Program-made: the position numbers and the translations under genes
From: UBA6183 sp964545895
GTDB lineage: Bacteria; Bacteroidota; Bacteroidia; UKL13-3
Direction of reading: 5' to 3'
Length of the DNA stretch: 14,295 bases
Assembly: GCA_964545895.1 (NCBI GenBank)
Contig: CAZJHS010000072.1
Coordinates: forward strand, 1 to 14,295
Shown here: positions 6,132 to 14,295 of the stretch, in pieces
Layout of the letters: every line of letters starts with the position of its first letter
How positions within the stretch are numbered: the stretch's first letter is position 1
The notes under the pieces: model-generated
Told to the model about the DNA's origin: nothing
Databases searched by the model: none
Seen by the model: only the letters and a program-made list of their open reading frames with translations

Positions 6132-7322
6132 TTACTCTCTGTTCTTTAATGCGGTTTCTATCTGCCCAAGTAGTTTTTCGGTTTCTGTAGTTTTTTCTCC
6201 ATCTACTTTTCCGATTTTAATGGCCAATTTTGCCTGTGCCTTGGCTTCTTCTAATTTCCCTGTTTTATATAACAATGCCGCATAAGTATCAATATAATTA
6301 AATAAAGGTGCTTTAGGCAAAACACAATTTTGCATCCAACCAATTGCTCTATTTAATAGCGAGGTGTCATTGCACGATTGATAAAGTTCCCAAGCAACTT
6401 CATTAATTGAGCCTACATTATTCTTTTGGTGCGTACTATTAACAAATTCGTCAACAAGAGTGGTTACTTTATTATAATCTTTTTTATTTTTATAGTAATC
6501 TAGTTTGTAATTAAAATCATACCACCAAACCGAGCTAGCGCTTATATTTTGGGTGATTTTTTGAGCCTCTTTTATAAACACCAATTCGTCTGCACTCATC
6601 AATTGTTTAATCCGTTTATCCGCTATAGCTACATATAAATCTTCTGCTTCCGACTCGCCAAAAGATTTAGCAAAATCGGGCAATAGTTGGATAAGCTTAT
6701 CTTGGTTGGCTGTGCTAAGTATAAAACGTTCGGTTTTTAATGTGAGCCAAACAATTTCATTGTTCCAATTACTTTGGTTGGCTAAATAATTATTTACTTG
6801 CACACTATCTCTTTTCTCTCTTTTTTTACTTGGCATTGGGAAATGCTTAAGATAGGAATCTGGATATTTTAAGTTGTAGTTAGATGAATACCCTGTTACA
6901 ACAACTTTAGCTTTTGTTTTTTCAATAGCATCTTGCAGTTCTTTAGTGTAAGCATCAATGGGTGAATACCCCTTTATTTGGGTAATTAAACGCCCATCTT
7001 CATTTAAAATTAATGCAATCGGGAAGCTTCTAATCCCGTATTTTCTGGCAATAATTACCCCCAAACTATCTTTTTCCATTTCTAGTTTTACAGGTATAAA
7101 ATATTTATGTAAAGTATCAGCAAACACTTTATCGGCAAATACTTCTTTATCTAAAACTTTACACCAACCACACCAATCAGTATAGGCATCAATAAATATG
7201 CTTTTGTGCTGTTTTTTTGCCGCTTTCAACATGTCAGAAAGGCTGCTGAATTTTTCAAATTGTACTTGTGCGTTAACAAGTGTAGAAAAAATAAAAACGG
7301 ATAGGAAGAGTAGTTTTTTCAT
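6132..7322 (-). CDS. Exported thioredoxin-fold protein with helical C-terminal region
   Basis: The protein has 396 residues. A signal peptide of about 19 residues (MKKLLFLSVFIFSTLVNAQ) sends it to the periplasm or beyond. The thioredoxin-like domain spans roughly 22-140, with the redox motif WCGWC (Cys51 and Cys54) and the conserved cis-proline in SFPIALIL (Pro101). The long rest, to 396, is mostly predicted helix. Its end (LEEAKAQAKLAIKI, TETEKLLGQIETAL) looks like a tetratricopeptide-type hairpin. A role in disulfide reduction or quality control of exported proteins is inferred; the substrate is unknown. The gene starts 35 bp after the M28 peptidase gene and is probably co-transcribed with it. 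The bidirectional terminator at 5969-6006 lies beyond its stop. Confidence 0.85.
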   Translation of the reverse strand: MKKLLFLSVFIFSTLVNAQVQFEKFSSLSDMLKAAKKQHKSIFIDAYTDWCGWCKVLDKEVFADKVFADTLHKYFIPVKLEMEKDSLGVIIARKYGIRSFPIALILNEDGRLITQIKGYSPIDAYTKELQDAIEKTKAKVVVTGYSSNYNLKYPDSYLKHFPMPSKKREKRDSVQVNNYLANQSNWNNEIVWLTLKTERFILSTANQDKLIQLLPDFAKSFGESEAEDLYVAIADKRIKQLMSADELVFIKEAQKITQNISASSVWWYDFNYKLDYYKNKKDYNKVTTLVDEFVNSTHQKNNVGSINEVAWELYQSCNDTSLLNRAIGWMQNCVLPKAPLFNYIDTYAALLYKTGKLEEAKAQAKLAIKIGKVDGEKTTETEKLLGQIETALKNRE

Positions 7323-7357
7323 TTGAATTTAGGTTTTATCAAATATAAAAAAGCAAT

Positions 7358-8278
7358 TTAAAAACTACCCAACGTATTAAATACCCCATCAATAACTTTC
7401 GACATCCTATAAATGTCTAACGTTTCTAAGGTGTCAGTACTTTGGTGGTAATTTTTATTTCGGTAAAAGGCTGTGTCGGTAACCATAAGCGCGCTGTAAC
7501 CAAAGTTCCAATAATTTAAATGGTCAGAGAAATCTATACCCGGCAAAATCATTGGGCCACTAAATTTTTTTGTTCTTATGCTTTTGGTAGATTTAAAATG
7601 CTTACAAAACTTTCGGGTAAAATTTCCTGCGGCAAACTTTTTAACCAAAGTAATGTAATTGCCTTTGTTACCGTATACAACAGATAAAGCCCCAATTGGA
7701 TAACTTTGTGTTTTAGGTTTATCCTTAAAATACCCAATCATTTCAAGAGAGACCATTCCTAATACATTAACATTGTTGTCATAAAGCCATTTTGCATGTA
7801 TGTAACTTCCCATGTATGCTGTTCTAAAATAAGGAGGCTCTTCTAAAGTATAAGCAACCAGATCAATTTGTGTTTTAAGCGACTTGTTTTTTAGTAAGCG
7901 TGCAAGCTCTAGCAAACCTACAACACCTGATGCATTATCATCAGCACCCTCTTGTTCTTCGCACACATCATAATGTGCGCCAACTACAATACGTTTGGCG
8001 TTTTGTGTACCAAACGAGCAAATAATGTTTTGATAGGTTTTACCGTTTACTATAAAATGTTGCTCATAAACTGTATCTGCATACAACGTAAATACACCTT
8101 TAATGTATGCGGCAGTTTTATTCAGCTGATCAACATTTTCGTGTGTCCTAAAGTTTTCTGTTTTTGTAATGACAATTAAGTGTTGTTTTATTAAAACAGT
8201 ATCAGATAAAACTGATGCCATTAAACGGCAACAAGTGCATAACAAAAGAATTGTACAAGCTAAAAATTTTAATCTCAT
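7358..8278 (-). CDS. Exported M28-family zinc peptidase
   Basis: The protein has 306 residues with an N-terminal hydrophobic signal rich in Cys (LLLCTCC), so cleavage or lipid attachment is uncertain. The co-catalytic two-zinc site of family M28 is complete: GAHYD (His102), GADDNASG (Asp114 as bridging ligand), TLEEPPY (Glu146 base and Glu147 ligand), SLEMIGY (Glu179 in the place where many members have Asp) and NYHQSTDT (His278). It should act as an aminopeptidase-type exopeptidase in the periplasm or on the surface; specificity cannot be read from the sequence. It is probably the first gene of an operon with the thioredoxin-fold gene. The length is normal for a single catalytic domain. Confidence 0.9.
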   Translation of the reverse strand: MRLKFLACTILLLCTCCRLMASVLSDTVLIKQHLIVITKTENFRTHENVDQLNKTAAYIKGVFTLYADTVYEQHFIVNGKTYQNIICSFGTQNAKRIVVGAHYDVCEEQEGADDNASGVVGLLELARLLKNKSLKTQIDLVAYTLEEPPYFRTAYMGSYIHAKWLYDNNVNVLGMVSLEMIGYFKDKPKTQSYPIGALSVVYGNKGNYITLVKKFAAGNFTRKFCKHFKSTKSIRTKKFSGPMILPGIDFSDHLNYWNFGYSALMVTDTAFYRNKNYHQSTDTLETLDIYRMSKVIDGVFNTLGSF

Positions 8279-8350
8279 AATTAGGAAAACATAAAACCAG
8301 CTAACGAAATTTTTGTAGCATAAGCATGGTGGTAATTTTTATAAACCTAT

Positions 8351-8358
8351 CAAAAATA
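8351..8358 (-). promoter_or_regulatory. Possible -7 element for the M28 peptidase operon
   Basis: The minus strand reads TATTTTTG, identical to the carB -7 box, about 73 bp upstream of the ATG. No TTTG lies at the right distance for a -33 box (those present are only 6-10 bp away), so the call is tentative. Confidence 0.3.
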
Positions 8359-8394
8359 ATTTAACAAACAAAAGATTGAATGGAAGAGTTCATG

Positions 8395-8883
8395 TTACTC
8401 CTTTTCCAACACCACTTCGCCCATCGGAAAAGCATCCAAGGTACCCATTTGGCGTATTTCTATGTGTAGTTTGTTGTCTGCGGTTAAGGGCATAATCCAC
8501 AATTCAATTTCTTTTTTCGTCTCTGGGTCGGTGTTGCTTAATCTCCCAACTTGGCCACATGGTATGGTGTAAATAATACCTGTTTTACTGCTATTGCCTT
8601 TGTTTTTACTTATGCTTAATTGGGTTAAATCAACATCTCCCAACTTACAACTTGCTTGGCCCTGGGCAGTAATATTCAACCTTACAGCAATACTAAGTGG
8701 CGTAAATTGATAGTTCATTACTCCTGTTTTTGTTCTTACTTTTATATTGGCGCTTTGGGTATTCCATGTACCTATATAAGCTGCGTTTATTGGTGTTTGC
8801 TTGGCACAGGTAAATGCACCCAATGCAATAGTCAATACAAGCACTCCCAGTGTATAAAGTATTTTTGATTGTTTATGAATCAT
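8395..8883 (-). CDS. Small probable lipoprotein of unknown function
   Basis: I chose the ATG at 8881-8883 (MIHKQSKILYTLGVLVL) rather than the one at 8925. The shorter form puts a basic N-terminus and hydrophobic core directly before GAFTCAKQ, as in an exported protein. Cys26 is a candidate lipidation site, although the box is not canonical. The mature part (about 136 residues) opens with AAYIGTWNT, which recalls the first strand of lipocalin-like proteins. It then has alternating short strands, with Cys in ASCKLGD and TIPCGQ that could form a disulfide. It ends MGEVVLEKE. I recognise no family with confidence. It is separated by 116 bp from the M28 gene and probably has its own transcript. 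Confidence 0.7.
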   Translation of the reverse strand: MIHKQSKILYTLGVLVLTIALGAFTCAKQTPINAAYIGTWNTQSANIKVRTKTGVMNYQFTPLSIAVRLNITAQGQASCKLGDVDLTQLSISKNKGNSSKTGIIYTIPCGQVGRLSNTDPETKKEIELWIMPLTADNKLHIEIRQMGTLDAFPMGEVVLEKE

Positions 8884-9013
8884 GTTTAATAGATGCAAAT
8901 TGCTTAATTGAGATAAAAAAAGCAAACAGGTTTTGGTGTTGCTTCATAATGGCCATCTAAAGTGCATGTCGTTTTAATTCATTAGTTGCAATAAATGCAA
9001 GTAGTACATGGAG

Positions 9014-9044
9014 TTTGTTGGTATATCTGCAAAAAATAGATTGG
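9014..9044 (+). promoter_or_regulatory. Candidate promoter of the outer-membrane barrel gene
   Basis: TTTG at 9014-9017, 19 bp, then TAGATTGG at 9037-9044. This differs from TAnnTTTG at one position. It would give a leader of about 68 nt before the ATG at 9118. Confidence 0.35.
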
Positions 9045-9117
9045 TGTTTAGTATTAATCAATTTCGTATGACTAGGGTTAATGCCAAAATTTGTCACTCA
9101 CAAAAACATTAACCAAT

Positions 9118-9795
9118 ATGAAAAACAAAATTCAAGCAGTTGCCCTAATCCTGTTAGGATTTGCGCAAGCAGGTAATGCACAAACTGTAACGCTTAAAGG
9201 CGGATTAAACATGTACGACATGTTTTTTAAAGCACCTAACGAAACCTACAGCGATCATACTAAGTTGCATCCTGGATTTCAGGCAGGCGTTAGTGTTGAT
9301 ATTCCTATCAAAAACAAATTTTCGTTGGAACCAAGCGTACTTTTTTCACAAAAAGGATTTGCTTATGCAAATAAATCTGACATGTTTGGTTCAACAGTAG
9401 ATGTTACCATGAACATGTATTTAAACTATATCGATATTCCGTTGGTGGCTAAGCTAAAGTTTGATGTAGCAAAGGTTAAAATGTTTACCACTTTAGGTCC
9501 GTATTTAGGTATTGGTTTAAATGGCACACTTAAACACAAAGCCGTTTTTACGTTTATGGGCGATACAGAAGTGGATGAAGGTTCAGAAAAAGTTAAATGG
9601 GGATCGGATGCTAATAATGATATGCTGAAACGAATAGATTATGGACTAATGGCTGGTGCAGGTGTGCAAATTAAAGCATTTCAAATTGGCTTAACCTATG
9701 GTTATGGCTTGGCAAATATTGCCTCATCGCCCGACTTAAAAATTAGGAACCGTGTATTAGGCCTAACGGTAGGATATAGTTTTGGCAAACAATAA
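9118..9795 (+). CDS. Outer-membrane beta-barrel protein (porin-family type)
   Basis: I chose the ATG at 9118 over the upstream one at 9091. It gives a typical signal peptide (MKNKIQAVALILLGFAQAG, cleavage probably after NA, residue 21) and a 225-residue protein. The mature part is a series of amphipathic strands separated by turns: KGGLNMYDMFF, FQAGVSVDIPIKNKFSLEPS, LFSQKGFAY, YIDIPLVAKLKF, TTLGPYLGIGLNG, DYGLMAGAGVQIKAFQIGLT, RNRVLGLTVGYSF. This is the usual pattern of the small outer-membrane barrels that are abundant in Bacteroidota, and the chain ends with an aromatic followed by a short tail. Whether it forms a pore is unknown. It is a single gene with a terminator shared with the converging GyrI-like gene. 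Confidence 0.8.
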   Translation: MKNKIQAVALILLGFAQAGNAQTVTLKGGLNMYDMFFKAPNETYSDHTKLHPGFQAGVSVDIPIKNKFSLEPSVLFSQKGFAYANKSDMFGSTVDVTMNMYLNYIDIPLVAKLKFDVAKVKMFTTLGPYLGIGLNGTLKHKAVFTFMGDTEVDEGSEKVKWGSDANNDMLKRIDYGLMAGAGVQIKAFQIGLTYGYGLANIASSPDLKIRNRVLGLTVGYSFGKQ

Positions 9796-9806
9796 TTTTA
9801 CACCTT

Positions 9807-9842
9807 AAGCCAAGGTATGTTTTAAATGTACCTTGGCTTTTT
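9807..9842. terminator. Terminator between converging genes
   Basis: AAGCCAAGGTA at 9807-9817 and TACCTTGGCTT at 9829-9839 form an 11-bp stem with an 11-base loop, followed by T on the plus strand. It ends the barrel gene. On the minus strand the following T run is weak, so it serves the GyrI-like gene less well. Confidence 0.85.
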
Positions 9843-9855
9843 AATAGTGTTTTTA

Positions 9856-10347
9856 TTAAACAACCTTTTCCTTAATCGGAATCCAAACTTCCTCTTCCGA
9901 TTCGGGGTGATTATTTTTGTACTTAGCTCCAAGCAATTCAAAATGCGGACGATGGTCTAACTCGTAACCAGAGCTTGGCAACCACGTATTAAAAATATAG
10001 CCAAATGTTTGCGGAGCTAAGCTTGGTGGTCCTTTATGGATAAACACGGCATACATACCAGCCGCAATAGTAAGAGGTTTAAAGCTGCCTAAATCTGTTG
10101 GGTAATCACTCACTTCGGTACAGGCCCATTTTGCAAACTCAGCTGTTGGGTTAAACGGGTTAAAACTATACGCGGAATCAAACACCTGCACCGAAAATAA
10201 ATCTTCAGAAGCCCGATTGTTTATTTCTTTTAAATGCGGCATAAAACCACTCCACAACTCAAAGGTTTTGTTTTGTACCAAACTCATGGTAAGGGTGTGG
10301 CCTAGTAGCTTTTTTTCTGCTAAAAATGTAATGCGTGGTGCAAGCAT
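9856..10347 (-). CDS. Stand-alone GyrI-like / effector-binding domain protein
   Basis: The protein has 163 residues and consists only of the small-molecule-binding fold found in GyrI (SbmC) and at the end of some AraC- and MerR-type regulators. Family marks are GMYAVFIHKGP at 97-107, WLPSSGYELDHRPHFELL at 122-139 and the acidic strand EEEVWIPI at 151-158, with the pocket Glu near 136. No DNA-binding helix-turn-helix is attached and no signal peptide is present, so it should be cytoplasmic. Stand-alone members bind or in some cases hydrolyse small hydrophobic or cyclic compounds. The ligand here is unknown. The start codon lies three bases from a perfect palindrome that may be an operator. Confidence 0.85.
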   Translation of the reverse strand: MLAPRITFLAEKKLLGHTLTMSLVQNKTFELWSGFMPHLKEINNRASEDLFSVQVFDSAYSFNPFNPTAEFAKWACTEVSDYPTDLGSFKPLTIAAGMYAVFIHKGPPSLAPQTFGYIFNTWLPSSGYELDHRPHFELLGAKYKNNHPESEEEVWIPIKEKVV

Positions 10348-10350
10348 AGT

Positions 10351-10376
10351 TGGTGTAAATGTTTACACCAAATTTA
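10351..10376 (-). promoter_or_regulatory. Palindromic operator overlapping a -7 box of the GyrI-like gene
   Basis: TGGTGTAAA (10351-10359), two bases, TTTACACCA (10362-10370) is a perfect 9-bp dyad three bases upstream of the ATG. On the minus strand TAAATTTG (10376-10369) matches TAnnTTTG and runs into the dyad. Transcription would start inside the palindrome, the classic place for a repressor. No convincing -33 box is seen. The regulator is not encoded in the window. Confidence 0.6.
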
Positions 10377-10533
10377 GCAACTAATAGTTTAAAATAGAAG
10401 ACCTGTAAAAAACGCTGGCCCAAAAATATGGTTTGGCTAATGCTGTTTGTTTTGTATGTGTAGTAACCTAAGTTAAATTAAAACGTGCAACAATTAACCA
10501 AGTAAGAGATTAGCCAAATTAATAACAAAGCCT

Positions 10534-10548
10534 TAGCGCAAGGCGCTA
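10534..10548 (-). terminator. Short stem-loop at the stop codon of the large T9SS gene
   Basis: TAGCGC and GCGCTA pair perfectly over a 3-base loop; one arm contains the TAG stop. An overlapping alternative stem (GCCTT/AAGGC at 10530-10544) competes with it. There is no good T run, so termination is uncertain. Confidence 0.35.
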
Positions 10549-13500
10549 GTTTTTATAAAATTTAGCGTGCTGTTGTATGCCATTTTCAAACCTAACAACC
10601 ACAACATATACTCCAGGTTTAAGGTTTGAGGTGTTTAGTGTATGTATATAATCAGGGTCGTTTATTAGCACTTGTTCTGTACCAATTGTTTTACCCAGCT
10701 CATCAACTAAATCAATATTAACACTGCTGCCTTGTTTGGCGGTTTTGAGTGTAACGTGTAGCACCTCATTTGTAGGAATTGGGTATGCCATAAGTTTAGC
10801 CAAGTTGTTTGGTTGTTCTTGTGTTAGCCCATCAACCCAAACAACCACCGATGTTGTTGCAGTGTAATTGTAATCTATCTGAACCAAACGATAATAAAGA
10901 AGCTTGCCCGCGGGGTTGGTGTCAGTAAAGCTGTAATTAACCATTTTGTTTGAGTTGCCTTGGCCAGCCACCATTCCAATTTTTTCAAAAACAACCCCAT
11001 CCAAACTACGCTCTATATCAAATTGCTTGTTATTTTTTTCGCTAGTAGTTTTCCAGTTTAAAACAACTTGTGCCGCCTGTCTTTTTGCTGTTAACATAAT
11101 TAGCTTAACAGGTAATGGTTGGTTGGTGTTGGCAAATATTAATTTAAAACGAGTTGCCAGGTAAGAGGTAGGTACATTTTGTGTAGTTGAAAAAGGAAAC
11201 ACCTTATCATGTGTTATGCCATATACTTGTTGGCTATACGAATCGTACAGATAAATACTATACTCAAGGGTATCAAAAGTACTAAGGCCACTAAAACCCA
11301 ATTGATAATTGTAAGTGTAATTAGCTAATGGAATATTTAGTGTAATGGTATCGGCTTGGTTTGGTAGCAAATTGGGTATGGCATTAAAAACCAATTTTGC
11401 CGAGTCTTGAATGGTAAAGCTTGAAATAGAAGCATTGCCACCATCTGGCTTAAGTGCGTCCAAATCTGCATCAAATCCAGTAGTTGCATTAGGGTACATA
11501 AACACCACGGTTTCATCATACACTTTGTTAGTTTCACCCAAGCTAATTTTTAAATTATTGGTTAATGTTTGGGTTGATGTTTTGCCAAACAAACCAGCTG
11601 TTGGGTTGTCAACTTTGTAAGTTTCCTTAAATACCAGCGTTGTGTTAGCCATTGTTTTTATAAAAAAGGCTTGACCAGATGCAATATTGTTTGAGCCACC
11701 ATTTACCGAACCACCAACTGGGCTCCAAGCACCATATTTATTTTGTGATGGATTATAAACATAAATGGTTGATTGAATATTGGCATCACGCGCACTTACC
11801 CATGCACTATTGTTCCAATCTACCGCGCTTGGATATGGGTTTGCCAATAACTGCCAACCGTTATTTGATCCACCACCATTTGATGAAGTTAGGTTTAAAG
11901 TAATATCGCCAGTATTTATTGTACCTATTCCGGTTAAGGTTACAGCCATTGGGGTGTAATTGCTACCGTTTAGTGTAGATGTGCCTTGCGAACGATCGCC
12001 TCTAATAAATATACGATAGCCAAGTGTTGAGTTAATGGTTGTTGATGTGCTTGATATGCCTTGCCATTTGTTGTTTAGCGGAGCATTAATTGGTTCGTTA
12101 TAAGTGTACACGCCCTGTTCTGCAGATGCTGTCCAATCAAATCCATTGCTGTTTTGAGTGCCTAAACTACCACCGCCCGTTCCTGGGCCTGTAATGTATA
12201 TGGATTTTTGCCAGCTGTTGGCTATCGTGCTTCCATTAATAGGCCAACCAATAAAACGCCAAGTTCTACCAGCTGGTATATAGCGTTGGTAATTTACGTT
12301 TCCAATTATGTTTGCAGTACTTGCCACTGTTCCAATCGAAGCTGTTCCGCTTGCATCAGAAACCAATGTTAGCAGTCCGTTTGAAACCAGCTGTGCTGAA
12401 CCATTGATGGTAATTCTTCCTGTTACCTTAGCCGTATCTACCAATGTTTTGGTGCCTCCTCCGCCAAAGGTTACATTTTTAAACGCTGCCCCTGCAACAA
12501 GTTGACTACTTGAACCATTAAACACAAAAGTGGGATTATCGGCAAAATTTAATGTGCCACCACTTACGGTTAAATTACGTTTTACAGTAATTGTTCCAGC
12601 TGGTAATGTTTTAGTGCCAAGGCCGCTTAACACCAGTGTGCCATAGGTTGTAGCCTTAATTGTTTGGGTTGATGCGCTGTTATATTCTACAATTGCACTT
12701 GTATCAATATACGCTTTAGTTAATCCAAGAAAAGCATCAATGCCACCGGGATTATTTATAGTTAGTTTTCCAAAAACATAAATACTATCCGCTGTAATGG
12801 TTTTTCCGTTAGTTTTTAATTCGGCTGGGGCATAAATAATTAACACTTTTCTTGATCCAGTAACAACTAAATTATTGCTAAGCTCATAATAGTTAGCAGA
12901 AGAAAGTGTGAGCCCCGTGTTAAAACTTCCCCCGCCAGCATTTGAGTTTGGCAGTGCAGTAAGCGAATTATCAACGGTTGTTACTGCTGGTGCTGAAGGT
13001 AAGTTGGTTATATTTGATGTGTTGCCCCCGTTACTTGTTATGGTTGATGAATTTCCGAAAGTAAGGGAACCACTATTGATGGTATTTCCATATTGAAATC
13101 CACTGCCAGAGCTTACTGTTAAGTTTCCGTCTATTTTTACGCTAGTTCCTGCATTGTTGGTGGTAATTACTCCGCCCGTTAAAATTAAGTTATTTAAGTT
13201 TACGTTACCCTCAAAGGTAGCATTACCATTAGCCGAAGTGTTAACCACCAAGGTGCCTGTACCAGCGTTAAATGTGCCACTACCTATAAGCTTAATTATT
13301 TTTCCTGTTGCACCGCAATTACCGGTTGTGTTGTAGGTAAGATTAAGGGTGCTATTACCAGCATTTACGGTTCCGTTGTTTTGTATGGTTAAGTTACTTG
13401 CGGTAATGATTCCTGTTATATTCCAGGTTACACCGCTCTCTACAATAATACCACCCAAATTTAACGAGCCATTATTGGTAATACCCTGAAAATTTGGCGA

Positions 13501-14205
13501 TTTAAGGGTAACACAGCAGGTAGCTAAATTTAGTGATGCACCACTATTTACCGTTAGGGTTTTATTTATGTTTACGTTTTGCTGTGCCGATATTGTGCCC
13601 GATAAAATTACTAAATTGGCAGCAGTCGTGGTTGCCGAATTTCCCCATAAGTAGTTGTTGGTGCTTATGCTGTAATTTCCACTAATTTCCATGGTAGAGT
13701 TGGTACCGTATTGTGGGTGGCCTGTGTTTGTAAATTGGCTACCATTGATTAAGCGTAGTGTGCCATTAACGGTTGAGCCTGTGTTAAATGTCATTTGGCT
13801 AACACCCGATACGATTACGTTGTTAAAGGCAATTGTTCCGCTTACGGTTTGCCCTGCACTTGATGAGGGCTGAAAAACAAAACGACCATCGTTACTATTA
13901 ATGTTTCCTTGGTTATTTAATACCGTTGTCCATGTTCCGGTTAGGGTAACGGAGTAACCACCAGCCAAAAACGACAATGTTTTGGTGCTATTTATTGTAA
14001 GGGTTTTGCACGTTACATTAGCATTTACACTTATTGGGCCATTAATTACCACGTCATCACCAGCGCTTGGAACATTGCCACCAACCCATGTTGTGGCTAA
14101 TAACCAATTACCACCAGAGGCTGTTGATGTTTGGGTGGCTGCCTGTATCTTAAAATGCCCTATAAGGCAAATTACAAAAACCCTAAGAATGGATTTGATA
14201 ATCAT
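10546..14205 (-). CDS. T9SS-exported large surface protein with beta-solenoid-like repeats
   Basis: The complete protein has 1219 residues. A signal peptide of about 22 residues (MIIKSILRVFVICLIGHFKI) is followed by ASGGNWLLATTWVGGNVPSA, the usual opening of Bacteroidota surface proteins of this kind. Residues to about 640 hold many short Asn/Thr/Gly-rich strands (for example NLTIQNNGTVNAGNSTLNL), consistent with a right-handed solenoid. Next is the module with YQRYIPAGRTWRFIGWPI and LLANPYPSAVDWN. From residue 1031 comes the LPVKLIMLTAKR module with QFDIERSLDG and YYRLVQIDYN, which also occurs in the protein at the left of the window. The last 80 residues are a type A T9SS sorting domain, in which the usual PNP is replaced by YPIPTNEVL. 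No catalytic site is recognised. A role as adhesin or surface layer is inferred. No T9SS machinery gene is in the window. Confidence 0.9.
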   Translation of the reverse strand: MIIKSILRVFVICLIGHFKIQAATQTSTASGGNWLLATTWVGGNVPSAGDDVVINGPISVNANVTCKTLTINSTKTLSFLAGGYSVTLTGTWTTVLNNQGNINSNDGRFVFQPSSSAGQTVSGTIAFNNVIVSGVSQMTFNTGSTVNGTLRLINGSQFTNTGHPQYGTNSTMEISGNYSISTNNYLWGNSATTTAANLVILSGTISAQQNVNINKTLTVNSGASLNLATCCVTLKSPNFQGITNNGSLNLGGIIVESGVTWNITGIITASNLTIQNNGTVNAGNSTLNLTYNTTGNCGATGKIIKLIGSGTFNAGTGTLVVNTSANGNATFEGNVNLNNLILTGGVITTNNAGTSVKIDGNLTVSSGSGFQYGNTINSGSLTFGNSSTITSNGGNTSNITNLPSAPAVTTVDNSLTALPNSNAGGGSFNTGLTLSSANYYELSNNLVVTGSRKVLIIYAPAELKTNGKTITADSIYVFGKLTINNPGGIDAFLGLTKAYIDTSAIVEYNSASTQTIKATTYGTLVLSGLGTKTLPAGTITVKRNLTVSGGTLNFADNPTFVFNGSSSQLVAGAAFKNVTFGGGGTKTLVDTAKVTGRITINGSAQLVSNGLLTLVSDASGTASIGTVASTANIIGNVNYQRYIPAGRTWRFIGWPINGSTIANSWQKSIYITGPGTGGGSLGTQNSNGFDWTASAEQGVYTYNEPINAPLNNKWQGISSTSTTINSTLGYRIFIRGDRSQGTSTLNGSNYTPMAVTLTGIGTINTGDITLNLTSSNGGGSNNGWQLLANPYPSAVDWNNSAWVSARDANIQSTIYVYNPSQNKYGAWSPVGGSVNGGSNNIASGQAFFIKTMANTTLVFKETYKVDNPTAGLFGKTSTQTLTNNLKISLGETNKVYDETVVFMYPNATTGFDADLDALKPDGGNASISSFTIQDSAKLVFNAIPNLLPNQADTITLNIPLANYTYNYQLGFSGLSTFDTLEYSIYLYDSYSQQVYGITHDKVFPFSTTQNVPTSYLATRFKLIFANTNQPLPVKLIMLTAKRQAAQVVLNWKTTSEKNNKQFDIERSLDGVVFEKIGMVAGQGNSNKMVNYSFTDTNPAGKLLYYRLVQIDYNYTATTSVVVWVDGLTQEQPNNLAKLMAYPIPTNEVLHVTLKTAKQGSSVNIDLVDELGKTIGTEQVLINDPDYIHTLNTSNLKPGVYVVVVRFENGIQQHAKFYKN

Positions 14206-14295
14206 TTATGTGCTTTTTGATACGGAGCAAAGGAACGTTAACCCACGCGTTAATTTATGTAACTTGATATGCGCAGTCTTTTTAGCGGTAAGTTT

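Noticed and set aside
9091..9117. Upstream ATG as the start of the barrel protein
   Set aside because: It would put nine polar residues before a complete signal peptide that begins at 9118.
10946..13873. Plus-strand frames within the large minus-strand T9SS gene
   Set aside because: They are hydrophobic antisense translations of Thr/Asn/Gly-rich repeats, without their own start context or domains.
14235..14256. Inverted TTAAC/GTTAA pair and TTCCTTTG upstream of the large T9SS gene as a promoter-operator
   Set aside because: The -7 box has a mismatch at a conserved position, no -33 box is present and the arms are only five bases.

Overview
The window looks like the chromosome of a member of the Bacteroidota. 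It is AT-rich. Two secreted proteins end in type A sorting domains of the type IX secretion system (T9SS). The carB promoter matches the phylum-specific TTTG / TAnnTTTG consensus, and starts lack clear Shine-Dalgarno sequences. The order within the phylum cannot be fixed from this sequence. No rRNA, tRNA or CRISPR array was seen, and no stretch longer than 300 bases lacks a gene.

Layout. 1-1799 (+) is the 3' part of a large T9SS-exported protein built of Ig-like repeats, followed by a strong terminator. 2055-4874 (+) is carB, the large subunit of carbamoyl-phosphate synthase, in a 939-residue form without the C-terminal allosteric domain. Directly after carB sits a 1073-bp two-gene unit: a 55-residue basic protein (4927-5094) and a 264-residue membrane protein (5101-5895). 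It is bracketed by a direct repeat of the last 16 codons, stop codon and first downstream bases of carB (53 bp perfect, 59 of 60 bp overall). The probable native carB terminator lies only after the second repeat, at about 5969-6006. 6132-8278 (-) is a probable two-gene operon for an exported M28 zinc peptidase and an exported thioredoxin-fold protein. 8395-8883 (-) is a small probable lipoprotein. 9118-9795 (+) is an outer-membrane beta-barrel protein. 9856-10345/7 (-) is a stand-alone GyrI-like ligand-binding protein with a perfect palindrome beside its start. 10546-14205 (-) is a complete 1219-residue T9SS-exported surface protein.

How it fits together. Most of the window is ordinary chromosome: one pyrimidine/arginine enzyme plus cell-envelope and exported proteins. 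The exception is the small unit behind carB. Its terminal duplication of the host gene end, arginine codon use unlike carB, very tight packing (the second gene stops one base before the repeat) and lack of an obvious promoter suggest a non-autonomous inserted cassette. It leaves carB intact and is probably transcribed by read-through from it. What the two proteins do is unknown. A membrane-associated host-protection system is a reasonable hypothesis but is not shown by the sequence.
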